Program-made: the position numbers and the translations under genes
Shown: piece after piece, positions 8,112 through 16,705 of the stretch
Layout: each line of letters begins with the position of its first letter
How positions within the stretch are numbered: position 1 is the first letter of the stretch
The notes under the pieces: generated by a model
Told to the model about the DNA's origin: nothing
Seen by the model: the letters and a program-made list of their open reading frames with translations, nothing else
The model's database searches: none
From: Alphaproteobacteria bacterium
GTDB taxonomy: Bacteria; Pseudomonadota; Alphaproteobacteria; Acetobacterales; Acetobacteraceae
DNA: 62,219 nucleotides
Assembly (NCBI GenBank): GCA_020850755.1
Contig: JADZEB010000042.1
Location: 1 to 62,219, forward strand
Direction of reading: 5' to 3'

Positions 8112-8864
8112 ATGAACGCCACGCGTCCCGTTGCCGTTCGTCTGTCCGACGTGACGCTCGCTTATGACCGCCACCCGGCCGTGCATCATGTCAGTGGTGC
8201 CTTCGCGCCAGGTGCGCTGAACGCCGTGGTCGGTCCGAACGGCGCGGGCAAGACCACGCTCCTGCGCGCGATCGCAGGAGAGCTTGCCTTGCAGGAGGGG
8301 CGGATCGACCGCGACGGGCTTTCCCGGCACGACATCGCCTATCTGCCGCAGCAGGCCACGCTTGATCGCAGCTTCCCGATCAACGTCCTCGATGTGGTGG
8401 TGCAGGGCGCCTATAGGCGCATCGGGCTGTTCACCTGCGTGCGGCGCGAGACCATCGCCGAGGCCGAGCGGGCGATCGACGCGGTGGGCCTGTCCGGCTT
8501 CGAGGACCGACCGCTTTCCACCCTGTCCGCCGGCCAGTTCCAGCGCACCTTGTTCGCACGCGTGTTGCTTCAGGACGCGCGCCTGATCCTGCTCGACGAG
8601 CCGTTCAACGCGATCGACGCGCGCACCACCGCCGACCTGATGGAACTGATGCGGCGCTGGCGCGGCGAGCATCGTACGGTGATCGCCGTGCTGCACGACC
8701 TTGATCTTGTGCGGAGCGGCTTCGACGAGGCGCTGCTGCTGGCGCGCTCGGCGGTGGCCTGGGGTCCGCCGGTCGAGGCGCTGGCAGCGCAGAACCAGCT
8801 TCGCGCGCGCGCCATGTCCGAGAGCTGGGATCCCGACGCCGATCTCTGCCACGGCGCGGCCTGA
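8112..8864 (+). CDS. Metal (zinc/manganese-type) ABC transporter ATP-binding protein
   Basis: A 250-residue ABC ATPase of the ZnuC/MntB-type family. Walker A is GPNGAGKTT near residue 42, the Q-loop is AYLPQQATLDRSFPI, the signature is LSAGQFQRTLFAR (a degenerate LSGGQ) and Walker B is LILLDEPFNAID, with the switch His in AVLHDLDLV. The C-terminus has DPDADLCHGAA. It would power import of a divalent metal through the permease encoded 55 bp downstream. Its neighbours are the His-rich protein upstream and the permease; the metal cannot be fixed from sequence, but zinc is most likely given the His-rich partner. Confidence 0.9.
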   Translation: MNATRPVAVRLSDVTLAYDRHPAVHHVSGAFAPGALNAVVGPNGAGKTTLLRAIAGELALQEGRIDRDGLSRHDIAYLPQQATLDRSFPINVLDVVVQGAYRRIGLFTCVRRETIAEAERAIDAVGLSGFEDRPLSTLSAGQFQRTLFARVLLQDARLILLDEPFNAIDARTTADLMELMRRWRGEHRTVIAVLHDLDLVRSGFDEALLLARSAVAWGPPVEALAAQNQLRARAMSESWDPDADLCHGAA

Positions 8865-8919
8865 GGCGACGGAACCGCGCGCAGCCCGCCGCGCCGCACG
8901 CCCCGTCCGAGCGAGATCC

Positions 8920-9798
8920 ATGCTTGACCCTTTCTATTCCCTGCTGATCGAGCCCTTCGCCGCCTTCGGCTTCATGCGCCGCGCGATGGTGGCCGCCCTT
9001 GCGCTCACCATCAGCGGCACGCCGCTCGGTGTCCTGCTGATGCTGCGGCGCATGGGACTGATGGGCGATACGCTGAGCCATGCCGTGCTGCCCGGCGTTG
9101 CGACCGGCTTCATCATCGGCGGCCTGTCGCTGTTCTGGATGAGCCTCGGCGGCATGGTGGCCGGCATTGCCGTCGTTCTCCTGGCGGGTGCGCTGGCGCG
9201 CGGCACCGCCCTGCGCGAGGACATGACGCTCGCGGCGCTGTTCGTGATCGCGCTCGCCATCGGCGTGTCGCTGGTTGCACGTGTGGGAAGCCCCGCGGAC
9301 CTGCTGCATGTGCTGTTCGGATCGCTCCTGGCGGTGGACGACCACTCCCTGCTGCTCATCGCCGGCGTTTCCAGCGTCACGGTTCTGGCCCTGATGGTGG
9401 GCTGGCGCGCCTTCGCGCTGGATACCTTCGATCCGGGCTTCCTTGCGGCACAAAGCCGGTCTGCGGGCTTCTGGTACTACGCCATCCTGACGCTGGTCGT
9501 GCTGAACCTGGTTGCCGCCTACCAGGCCGTGGGCACGATGATGGCGGTGGGAATGATGATCGTGCCGGCGGCGGCGGCGCGCTTCTGGTCGCAGGAACTG
9601 GCCGGTGTCACCACCGCGGCGGCGGTGATCGGCGCTCTGGCGGCCTATGGCGGGCTGCTGATCTCGTTCCATCTCGACCTGCCGTCGGGACCGTCGGTGA
9701 TCCTCGGCGCGGGCGCTGTGTTCCTGGTCTCGGCCGTGGTCGGGCCGGTCGGCGGTCTGGCGCGTCGGATGATCCGCCGCCCGCACCTGACGGGCTAG
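8920..9798 (+). CDS. Metal ABC transporter permease (ZnuB/MntB-like, ABC-3 family)
   Basis: A 292-residue integral membrane protein with about eight helices. 'LMLRRMGLMGDTLSHAVLPGVATGF' near residues 40-65 is the ABC-3 family hallmark, and 'NLVAAYQAVGTMMAVGMMIVPAAAA' is the later conserved stretch. The ATG at 8920 gives the usual start before helix one; the frame extends upstream over the ATPase gene. It ends in CTAG, which also gives the stop codon of the convergent RND gene (4-base tail-to-tail overlap). The periplasmic binding component is not encoded in this window. Confidence 0.9.
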   Translation: MLDPFYSLLIEPFAAFGFMRRAMVAALALTISGTPLGVLLMLRRMGLMGDTLSHAVLPGVATGFIIGGLSLFWMSLGGMVAGIAVVLLAGALARGTALREDMTLAALFVIALAIGVSLVARVGSPADLLHVLFGSLLAVDDHSLLLIAGVSSVTVLALMVGWRAFALDTFDPGFLAAQSRSAGFWYYAILTLVVLNLVAAYQAVGTMMAVGMMIVPAAAARFWSQELAGVTTAAAVIGALAAYGGLLISFHLDLPSGPSVILGAGAVFLVSAVVGPVGGLARRMIRRPHLTG

Positions 9799-12700
9799 GG
9801 CGAAGCGGCCGCCGTTTCGTTCGCCACCGGCGCGCCGCCGCGCGCGCGGCTGCGGCTGGGCCAGGCACGGCGCAGCCGGTCCGCCTGGCGACGGCGCCAG
9901 GCCCCCGCATTCTCGCGCAGCATGATCGCGCACGGCGTGAGGATCAGCGTCAGCACGGTGGCGAAGCCGAGCCCGTATACGATCGCGCGTGCAAGGTCGA
10001 TCCACCACTGCCCGGACGGCGCGCCGACCACGATCTCGCGGGCGAGGAAATCGACATTGATTCCCATCGTCAGCGGGAACAGGCCGACGACATTGTTCAG
10101 CGCCGTCAACAGCACCGGGCGCAGCCGCTCGGCCCCGGTGGTGAGCAGCGCCTGCATCGGCGCCAGGCCCTCGCGCCGCAGCACGGTATAGGTGTCGATC
10201 AGCACGATGTTGTTCGCAACCACGATGCCCGCCAGCGCGACGACACCGATCCCGCTCATGACGATGCCGAAGGGCTGGCCGGCCACCAGGAGCCCGATCA
10301 GCACGCCGAGCGTGGACATGACCACGCCCGACAGGATCAGCAGCGTGTAGTAGAAGCTGTTGAACTGCGCGAGCAGGATCAGGAAGATGATCGCCAGCGC
10401 CCCCATGAACGCCTTCTGGAGGAACGCCGCGGCCTCCTTCTGCTCCTCGTCCTCGCCCTTGAACCGGACCTCGACACGAGGATCAAGCGGGTTCTCCGCC
10501 AGCCATGCCTGCAACAGCCGCACCTGGCTGTCGGCCAGCACGCCCGGGACCACATCGGCCTTCACCGTCATGATGCGCCTGCCGTCGCTGCGATAGATCG
10601 TGCCGGTGCGCGGCTCGGCCTCGCGGCGGACGAAATTGCTCACCGGCACGAGGCCGACATCGGTGCGCACGCGGAGCGAATCGAGGCGCGAAAGGGTGCG
10701 GTCCCCGGCCGGGTAGCGCACGACGATGTCGATCTCGTCGTCGGAATCATTCGGCCGGTATTTCGTCACCAGAAGGCCGTTGGTGACCAGCTTCAGCATG
10801 TTGCCGACCGTGGTCACGTCGGCGCCGAACTTTGCCGCCTGGGCGCGATCGACCTCCATCCGCCACTGGATGCCGGGAAGCGGGCGCGTATCCTCGATAT
10901 CACGGAGGCCGGGCATGGTGCGCATCTCGGCGGCGATGCGCGCGATCGCCGGCTGCAACAGCTCCGGGAAGCGGCTGGCAAGCTCGATCTGCACCGGCTT
11001 GCCGATCGGCGGGCCGGCGCGCTCGCGCTGCGTCTCGACGACGATGCCCGCCATGCCGCGCGTACGGTGCAGGATGTCGGCCATGATATCGTCGGTGTGT
11101 CGGCGCGACTGCCAGTTGGACATCTCCAGGCGCAGCACGCCGATCGTGTCCTCGGGTGTATCCTGCTGCGCTCCGGGCGGGCGGCCGACGGTGGTGTAGA
11201 TCGAGGCGAACTCGCCCCGCTGGCGCGAGAGCGCAAGCACCTCGTGCTCGACCTCGCGCACCAGCCGGTCCTGCTCGGCCACCGAAAGGTTGCCGCGCGC
11301 CTGGATCACCACCAGCGCGCGGTCGGGCTCGACATTCGGGAAGAACTCCACGCCGCGGCCATACTTGCCGTAGGCGAAGGTGACGCCGACAAGGCCGATC
11401 ACCGCCGCCACCAGCACGAGGCCGGGGCGGCGCAGCGCGGCGGCAAGCGTGCGCACATAGATGCCCTGCATGCCGCGCAGCCGGCTGATGTCGGAGGCGG
11501 CGATCGCCTGCACCGCCTGCGCCGTCGCCGTGCCGCCGCCGGCGCGGCCGAACATCGCGCCCAGCACCGGCACGAACACGAGCGCCATCAGCAGTGCTGC
11601 CGCCATCACCACGAACTGGCTGATCGGCAGGTACTGCATGAACTTGCCGACGATGCCGGGCCAGAAGAGGAGCGGCAGGAAGGCGGCAAGCTGCGTCGCG
11701 GTCGAACTGATGATTGGCCAGGCCATGCGGCGCACGGCCAGCGCATAGGCCTCGCGCCGCTCCATCCCCTCGGCCATGCGCGCATCGGCGAACTCGGTGA
11801 CCACGATCGCGCCATCGACGACGTTGCCGGCGGCGAATATCAGGCCGAACAGCACGACGATGTTGATGGTCAATCCCATGCCGGAGAGCATCAGCACGCC
11901 CGCAAGGAAGCTGCCCGGCACCGCGACCGCGACCAGCGTGGTCGAGCGCCAGCCGAGCGAGAACAGCACCAGCACCAGCACCAGCACCACGGCCAGCGCC
12001 AGGTTGTTCTCGAGGTCGGCCAGCATGTCGCGGATGTTCTGGCTCTTGTCCTGGCTGTAGCTGACCGCCACGCCGGCGGGCCAGAAGGCGCGCTCGGCCT
12101 CCACCACCTCGCGCACGCGGGCCACCGTGTCGATGATGTTCTCGCCGATGCGCTTGGAGACCTCGATCGCGATCGCCGGCCGCCCGTCGCGGCGCGCGAT
12201 CGTCTCGCGGTCCTTGAAGGTGCGGCGCACCTCGGCCACGTCGCGCACGCGCACGACGCGATCGCCCTGGGCCACCAGCGGCACGTCGAGGATGTCCTGC
12301 AGCGTCGAGATCAGGCCCGGCACCTTCACGCCGAACCGTCCCGCCCCGCTTTCTATCGCGCCGGCGGCGATGATCTGGTTGCCGCGCGTGACGCGCTGGA
12401 TCAGGGCGTCGGCGGCAAGGCCGTAGCTTTCCGCACGCAGGGGATCGACGATGATCTCGACCTGCTCCTCGCGCGAGCCGACGATCTTCGCCTCCAGCAC
12501 CGCGGCGATGGATTCGATACGGTCGCGCAGGCGGCGGGCGAGGCGATCGAGCTGGCGCTCCGGGATCTCGCCCGACAGCGTCACCACCACCACGGGAAAG
12601 AGGGACAGATTGACCTCGTGCACGGTGGGGTCGCGCGTGCCGGAAGGCAGGTCGGGGCGGATGCGATCGACACGCTCGCGCACATCCTGCAACGCTCGGT

Positions 12701-13046
12701 TGGAGTTGAAGCCGGCACGGAACTCGATCAGCACGAAGCCGCCGCCCTCGAAGGCGCGGCCCTTGATCTCCTTCACCCCGCCGAGGCCGCGCAGTTCCTG
12801 CTCCAGCGGGCGCACCAGCAGCCGCTCGGCGTCCTCGGGCGAGATGCCGTCATGGCGCATGCTGACATAGATGATCGGCACCTGGACATCGGGCTCGGCT
12901 TCCTTGGGGATCTCGCGCCAGGCGATGGCGCCGGCCAGCAGCACCGCCACCAGCACGGCAAGGACGATGCGGCTGCGGTGCAGCAGCGTGCCCATCATGC
13001 CGCCGCCTTGCCCGTTCCCGGAGGCAGGGGAGGGGGCGGTGTTCAT
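9795..13046 (-). CDS. Efflux RND transporter permease subunit (AcrB-like superfamily)
   Basis: A 1083-residue proton-driven RND pump with two repeats, each with a large periplasmic loop. The first helix and porter start (IPKEAEPDVQVPIIYVSMRHDG) and 'GGVKEIKGRAFEGGG' are clear. In TM4 the motif reads FAAGNVVDGAIVVTEF, where classic HAE pumps have VDDAIV; one proton-relay Asp is kept and the next is Gly, as in a sizeable RND subgroup. 'FLILLAQFNSFYYTLLILSGVVMS' and 'GIVVANNIVLIDTY' mark the second repeat. It overlaps its adaptor gene by ATGA and is driven by the promoter near 14.27 kb. The substrate is unknown; there is no outer-membrane channel gene here. Confidence 0.95.
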   Translation of the reverse strand: MNTAPSPASGNGQGGGMMGTLLHRSRIVLAVLVAVLLAGAIAWREIPKEAEPDVQVPIIYVSMRHDGISPEDAERLLVRPLEQELRGLGGVKEIKGRAFEGGGFVLIEFRAGFNSNRALQDVRERVDRIRPDLPSGTRDPTVHEVNLSLFPVVVVTLSGEIPERQLDRLARRLRDRIESIAAVLEAKIVGSREEQVEIIVDPLRAESYGLAADALIQRVTRGNQIIAAGAIESGAGRFGVKVPGLISTLQDILDVPLVAQGDRVVRVRDVAEVRRTFKDRETIARRDGRPAIAIEVSKRIGENIIDTVARVREVVEAERAFWPAGVAVSYSQDKSQNIRDMLADLENNLALAVVLVLVLVLFSLGWRSTTLVAVAVPGSFLAGVLMLSGMGLTINIVVLFGLIFAAGNVVDGAIVVTEFADARMAEGMERREAYALAVRRMAWPIISSTATQLAAFLPLLFWPGIVGKFMQYLPISQFVVMAAALLMALVFVPVLGAMFGRAGGGTATAQAVQAIAASDISRLRGMQGIYVRTLAAALRRPGLVLVAAVIGLVGVTFAYGKYGRGVEFFPNVEPDRALVVIQARGNLSVAEQDRLVREVEHEVLALSRQRGEFASIYTTVGRPPGAQQDTPEDTIGVLRLEMSNWQSRRHTDDIMADILHRTRGMAGIVVETQRERAGPPIGKPVQIELASRFPELLQPAIARIAAEMRTMPGLRDIEDTRPLPGIQWRMEVDRAQAAKFGADVTTVGNMLKLVTNGLLVTKYRPNDSDDEIDIVVRYPAGDRTLSRLDSLRVRTDVGLVPVSNFVRREAEPRTGTIYRSDGRRIMTVKADVVPGVLADSQVRLLQAWLAENPLDPRVEVRFKGEDEEQKEAAAFLQKAFMGALAIIFLILLAQFNSFYYTLLILSGVVMSTLGVLIGLLVAGQPFGIVMSGIGVVALAGIVVANNIVLIDTYTVLRREGLAPMQALLTTGAERLRPVLLTALNNVVGLFPLTMGINVDFLAREIVVGAPSGQWWIDLARAIVYGLGFATVLTLILTPCAIMLRENAGAWRRRQADRLRRAWPSRSRARGGAPVANETAAASP

Positions 13047-14149
13047 CTGCGCGCGACCCCGGCCGACGCCGTCTCGTCGTTGCCGCGTGCCGCCTGGTCG
13101 GGCACAGGGTTCACGCGCGCGCCCTCGCGCACATAGTCCTGGCCAACCGTGATGAGCGTCAGCCGCTCGGGCAGGCCGCCCACCCAGATCAGTTCGCCCT
13201 CCGCGCCGAGCAGGCGCACGGGCAGGAACTGCACGCGGTTGTCCGGCCCGACGGCGCGCACGCCAACGCGGCCGTCATCATTCAGCACCAGAAGCGCCGG
13301 GCTGATCCGGTGCGCGGGCGAAGTGCCGAGCGCGACCATCATCTCGGCGGTCAGGCCGGCGGGCACCTGGCCTGGGTTGGGCGCCTCCATCTCGATGCGG
13401 AAGGTGCGGGTCGTGCCATCGGCCGAGGGCGAGACGAAGCTGAGCTTGCCGGACAGGGCCTGCCCGTCGGGCAGCCGGGCGCGGGCCGCCTGGCCGGCGC
13501 GCAGGCGCGGCCCCACGCTTTCCGGGACATGGGCCACGACGCGCAAGGGATCGAGCGAAACAAGCACGGCGGCGACGTCGCCGGGGCGCATCAGCGCGCC
13601 GATCTCGGCCGGGCGTGCTTCGACCACGCCGGCGAAGGGCGCGCGCATGATGGTGTGGCTGAGATCGAGCGCGGCGCGCGCCAGCATCGCCTGCGCCGCC
13701 GCCAGTTGCGCTTCCGTCTCGACCACGGATAGGGCGCCGCGCCCGCCGCGGCTTGCAAGCTCGCGGTAGGCTGCAAGTTCGCGGCGGCGCTGTTCGACCA
13801 GCGATTCGGCCTCTGCCACGCGCGCGGCGCGATCGTCGGGCGACAGCCGAACCAGCACATCGCCTTCGGCCACGCGCGCGCCCTTCTCGACCGGAGGGGC
13901 GCTTACCGTGCCCTCGGTCTGGGCGCGCACTTCCACGCGGCGCGCCGCCTCGGTGATGCCGAGGATGCGCACCGAATCGGTGCGATCGATCGCGGCGATC
14001 TCGGCCACCCGCACGGAGACCGGCGGCGGCGGCGGTGTCTCGGCCGTCTCTTGCGGGGCGGCAGGGTTCCGCCCGTCGATGCGCCCGGTGGCAAGCCACA
14101 GGATGCAGGCGGCGCCGACGGCCAGGGCAAGCCAGTGTGACGAGCGCAT
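13043..14149 (-). CDS. Efflux RND transporter periplasmic adaptor subunit (MFP/HlyD family)
   Basis: A 368-residue membrane-fusion protein. An N-terminal helix (WLALAVGAACILWLA) anchors it, then a Pro-rich linker (TPPPPPVSVRV), a lipoyl/barrel-sandwich half (RAQTEGTVSAPPVEKGARVAEGD), an alpha-hairpin at about 105-150 (VAEAESLVEQRRRELAAYRE) and the second lipoyl half (IMRAPFAGVVEARPAEIGALM). The ATG at 14149 is chosen; the in-frame codon at 14164 is TTG. It precedes and overlaps the pump gene by 4 bases. It links the inner-membrane pump to an outer-membrane channel encoded elsewhere. Confidence 0.93.
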   Translation of the reverse strand: MRSSHWLALAVGAACILWLATGRIDGRNPAAPQETAETPPPPPVSVRVAEIAAIDRTDSVRILGITEAARRVEVRAQTEGTVSAPPVEKGARVAEGDVLVRLSPDDRAARVAEAESLVEQRRRELAAYRELASRGGRGALSVVETEAQLAAAQAMLARAALDLSHTIMRAPFAGVVEARPAEIGALMRPGDVAAVLVSLDPLRVVAHVPESVGPRLRAGQAARARLPDGQALSGKLSFVSPSADGTTRTFRIEMEAPNPGQVPAGLTAEMMVALGTSPAHRISPALLVLNDDGRVGVRAVGPDNRVQFLPVRLLGAEGELIWVGGLPERLTLITVGQDYVREGARVNPVPDQAARGNDETASAGVARR

Positions 14150-14251
14150 GCGGCAGGGATCCAAGGTCTGGGGCAGCGGGGACTGCCCTGCGCAGGTGGG
14201 TGGGATGCGGCGCCCGTCAAGCCTGCGGGGGCGAGGGGCGATCGATGCGTT

Positions 14252-14280
14252 TCTATACCGTCCGGACGGTACAGTTTCAA
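14252..14280 (-). promoter_or_regulatory. Sigma70 promoter with 16-bp operator in the spacer, upstream of the RND operon
   Basis: On the minus strand TTGAAA (14275-14280) and TATAGA (14252-14257) are spaced by exactly 17 bp, a near-consensus sigma70 promoter. The spacer and the edge of the -10 carry taccgtccggacggta (14256-14271), a perfect 16-bp palindrome of the size bound by TetR-family repressors. It lies about 100 bp upstream of the adaptor start. A repressor bound here would block RNA polymerase directly. No TetR gene is present in the window. Confidence 0.8.
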
Positions 14281-14302
14281 CACGTTCGGATCGTGGCGGC
14301 GC

Positions 14303-15622
14303 TCACGCCCGCGCGAGCGGCGCCAGCACCGCGCCAAGAAGGGCCATGCCCAGCAGCAGCCCCGCCGGCACCATGCCTTCCCGCCGGCCTGCGAACACGA
14401 GGGCATAGGCACCCTTGAGCGCGTTGTTCGCGGCAACCGTAAAGCTGATCGCCGTGGCGGCGACGTTCATCGCGATACCGCCAGCGGCAGCGGGGTCCGG
14501 CACGGCGGTCTTGGCCATGCCGAGCACGAAGGGGTCGACATCGGCGAGGCCCGAGAGCGCCGCGAGGACGTAGAGGCCGGTGCTCCCGAAGCGGCTGGTG
14601 GCGTAGAACGAGGCGGTGGCCATGACCACAAGCAGGATCGCGAACAGAAGCGCCGCGCCAAGCGCAAGAGGATTGCCCGAAGGCGTGGTCGGCATTGCCG
14701 GATCGTGCACATGCCCGCGCAGGAGCAGCCCGCCGGTTGCGAACGCGGCCAGCGCCACCAGGCCGAGGCTGGCGAGAAGGCCAAGCGCCAGCGACGCGTT
14801 GAAGATGGCCACGATCACCAGCACGCGCAGGACCATGATGCCGGTGGCCAAGATGATCCCGCCGCGCAGCACGGCGCGCAGCTCGGGCGCCGAACGGAGC
14901 TGCTTCGACAGCGCCACCGTCGTCGCCGTCGAGGAGTAGACCGCACCCAGCATCGCCGCGAGCAATGGGCCGTGGCTGATCCAGCTGAAGCGGTGGGCCA
15001 GGTAGCTCGCGTAGGAAAGGCCGCTTACCGCCACCACGCCAAGACCCGCAGCGTATGGCGTGATCGGCAGCAGCGGATGCACCTGGGTGTTCGGCAGCAG
15101 CGGCAGCATCACCCCGGCCAGCGCCAGGAACTTGGCCGCCGTGACGATGTCGTCCTGCGGGATCGTGCGCGCGATACGGTGCAGTGCCACGCGCGCTGTC
15201 AGCAGCACCACGCCAGCCACCGTTGCAGCAACCGCCACCCAGGCGGGCAGCAGCACCGCCACCGGCCCGAGCGTATAGGCGAGGATGGTGCAGGCCGGCA
15301 CCATCAGCCCGCCGCGCAACTCGGCCCCCTGTTCCTGGCGCGCGCTCTCCTGCACCCAGGCGCGGTAGTAGAGCAGCAGCAGCCCGCCCAGAACGAGCAG
15401 GCCGGCCGTGAAGACGATGCCGTGCCGCGGCTCGATGATCCAGAACAGCGCGCCCAGCAGAGCCAGGATCGGGAAGGTGCGGATGCCGCCCGGCCGGCGG
15501 ATGGCGTCGCCCCCGTAATGCTCCTCGAAGGCGAGGCCGAAGAAGAAGCCGAGCGCCAGGAGCAGCACCAGCCGGTCGGGCGCCAGCGGCAGCGCCGCAG
15601 CGATGGCGACGGCCTCGCTCAT
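14303..15622 (-). CDS. MgtC/SapB-DUF4010 family membrane protein
   Basis: A 439-residue polytopic protein. The N-terminal third resembles the MgtC/SapB domain (LLALGFFFGLAFEEHYGG, then 'RTFPILALLGALFWII'). The C-terminal two-thirds is the DUF4010-type helical domain, with 'YASYLAHRFSWISHGPLLAAMLGAVYSSTATTVALSKQL' and repeated Gly/Ala-rich helices; I estimate 12 or more helices. The role is unknown; the family is linked loosely to Mg2+ or membrane homeostasis. It begins 15 bp after the UPF0114 gene, so those two are probably cotranscribed. The RND promoter lies just downstream. Confidence 0.87.
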   Translation of the reverse strand: MSEAVAIAAALPLAPDRLVLLLALGFFFGLAFEEHYGGDAIRRPGGIRTFPILALLGALFWIIEPRHGIVFTAGLLVLGGLLLLYYRAWVQESARQEQGAELRGGLMVPACTILAYTLGPVAVLLPAWVAVAATVAGVVLLTARVALHRIARTIPQDDIVTAAKFLALAGVMLPLLPNTQVHPLLPITPYAAGLGVVAVSGLSYASYLAHRFSWISHGPLLAAMLGAVYSSTATTVALSKQLRSAPELRAVLRGGIILATGIMVLRVLVIVAIFNASLALGLLASLGLVALAAFATGGLLLRGHVHDPAMPTTPSGNPLALGAALLFAILLVVMATASFYATSRFGSTGLYVLAALSGLADVDPFVLGMAKTAVPDPAAAGGIAMNVAATAISFTVAANNALKGAYALVFAGRREGMVPAGLLLGMALLGAVLAPLARA

Positions 15623-15637
15623 CGGCTGCGCACGCCG

Positions 15638-16192
15638 CTAGTGCCCGGCACTCGCATCGGTGCCGCCACTCGTGCCCTTGGCCGGTGCCGGGACATGCGC
15701 CTTGTGCTCGGTCATCCGGTCGAGCACGCCCATGAACACGGCCGAGGCGATGAAGGCCAGGTGGATCACGACCCGCCAGAACACGTCGCGGTCCTGGTAG
15801 TTGGTGGTCTCCAGGAACACTTGCAGCAGATGGATCGAGGAGATCGCCACGATCGCGGCGGCCACCTTGATCTTGAGCTTGCCGGGATCGAGCCCGTGCA
15901 GCGCGCTCAGGCCCTTGTCGCTGCTGTCCAGGCGGCTGACGAAGGTGTCGTAGCTCGACAGCATCACCATCACGACAAGCCCGGCCACCAGCGCGGCGTC
16001 GATCAGGTTCAGCATGCCGAGCAGGAACTGCTCGTCGGTGTATTGCCAGAACTTCTCGGTCAGGCCCTGGAGCTTCATGGCGAACCGTCCGGCATAGAGC
16101 AGGAGCGAGAAGGCGAGCCCGACATAGAACACCACCAGCACATAGCGGCTGGCGAGGATGATGCGCTCGACAAGCTTCTGCAGGACGTTCAT
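15638..16192 (-). CDS. UPF0114/YqhA family membrane protein
   Basis: A 184-residue protein with four predicted helices, matching the YqhA/UPF0114 (TIGR00645-type) family. Landmarks are ERIILASRYVLVVFYVGLAF near the start, 'LIDAALVAGLVVMVMLSSYDTFVSRLD', 'KLKIKVAAAIVAISSIHLLQVFLE' and the final helix VVIHLAFIASAVFMGVLDR. A short Ala/Gly/His tail follows. The start at 16192 (MNVLQKLVERI) is the family start, although the frame stays open further upstream. The function is unknown. It is the first gene of a minus-strand run and is divergent from RidA. Confidence 0.9.
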   Translation of the reverse strand: MNVLQKLVERIILASRYVLVVFYVGLAFSLLLYAGRFAMKLQGLTEKFWQYTDEQFLLGMLNLIDAALVAGLVVMVMLSSYDTFVSRLDSSDKGLSALHGLDPGKLKIKVAAAIVAISSIHLLQVFLETTNYQDRDVFWRVVIHLAFIASAVFMGVLDRMTEHKAHVPAPAKGTSGGTDASAGH

Positions 16193-16354
16193 GGGGCGAT
16201 CCGTGGGCTGGCGGGACGGTCTTGGTAGCATTGCGGGGCCCCTTCGGCCAACAGGATCGGCCCTGGCCTCGGTCCGGCCCCGCTGGCCGGCGTTCCGGGC
16301 GCGTGCTACAGGGCTGCCTTGTTCCCATCCCGCCCGACCGAGAGGAGGCCGCCC

Positions 16355-16705
16355 GTGACCATCCGCCGCATCGAGCCCTATGCGCGCCTGTGCAACGCCG
16401 TGATCCACGGCCAGACGGTCTACCTCGCCGGGCAGTGCGCCGAGGACACCAGCCTCGACATGAAAGGCCAGACCGAGGACATATTGCGCCAGATCGACGC
16501 CCTTCTCGGCTCGGTCGGTTCGTCCAAGTCGAAGCTCCTGCAGGTGACGATCTTCATCACCGATCTGCGCGATTTCGACGCCATGAACGAAGCGTGGGAC
16601 GCCTGGGTGGACAAGGACAACCTGCCCGCGCGCGCGACCGTGGAGGTGAGCAAGCTCGCCGACCCGGGCTGGAAGCTGGAGATGACGGCGATCGCCGCCC
16701 TCTAG
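16355..16705 (+). CDS. RidA family protein (enamine/imine deaminase-like)
   Basis: A 116-residue protein of the RidA/YjgF/UK114 family, which clears reactive enamines or imines. 'LCNAVIHGQTVYLAGQCAEDTSLDMKGQTEDILRQID' and 'KLLQVTIFITDLRDFDAMNEAWDAW' are typical, and the conserved Arg of the active site is in LPARATVEVSKLADP. The best start is the GTG at 16355, with AGAGGAGG 7 bases upstream; no ATG fits. Its stop shares CTAG with the stop of the convergent acyl-ligase fusion gene. Confidence 0.9.
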   Translation: MTIRRIEPYARLCNAVIHGQTVYLAGQCAEDTSLDMKGQTEDILRQIDALLGSVGSSKSKLLQVTIFITDLRDFDAMNEAWDAWVDKDNLPARATVEVSKLADPGWKLEMTAIAAL

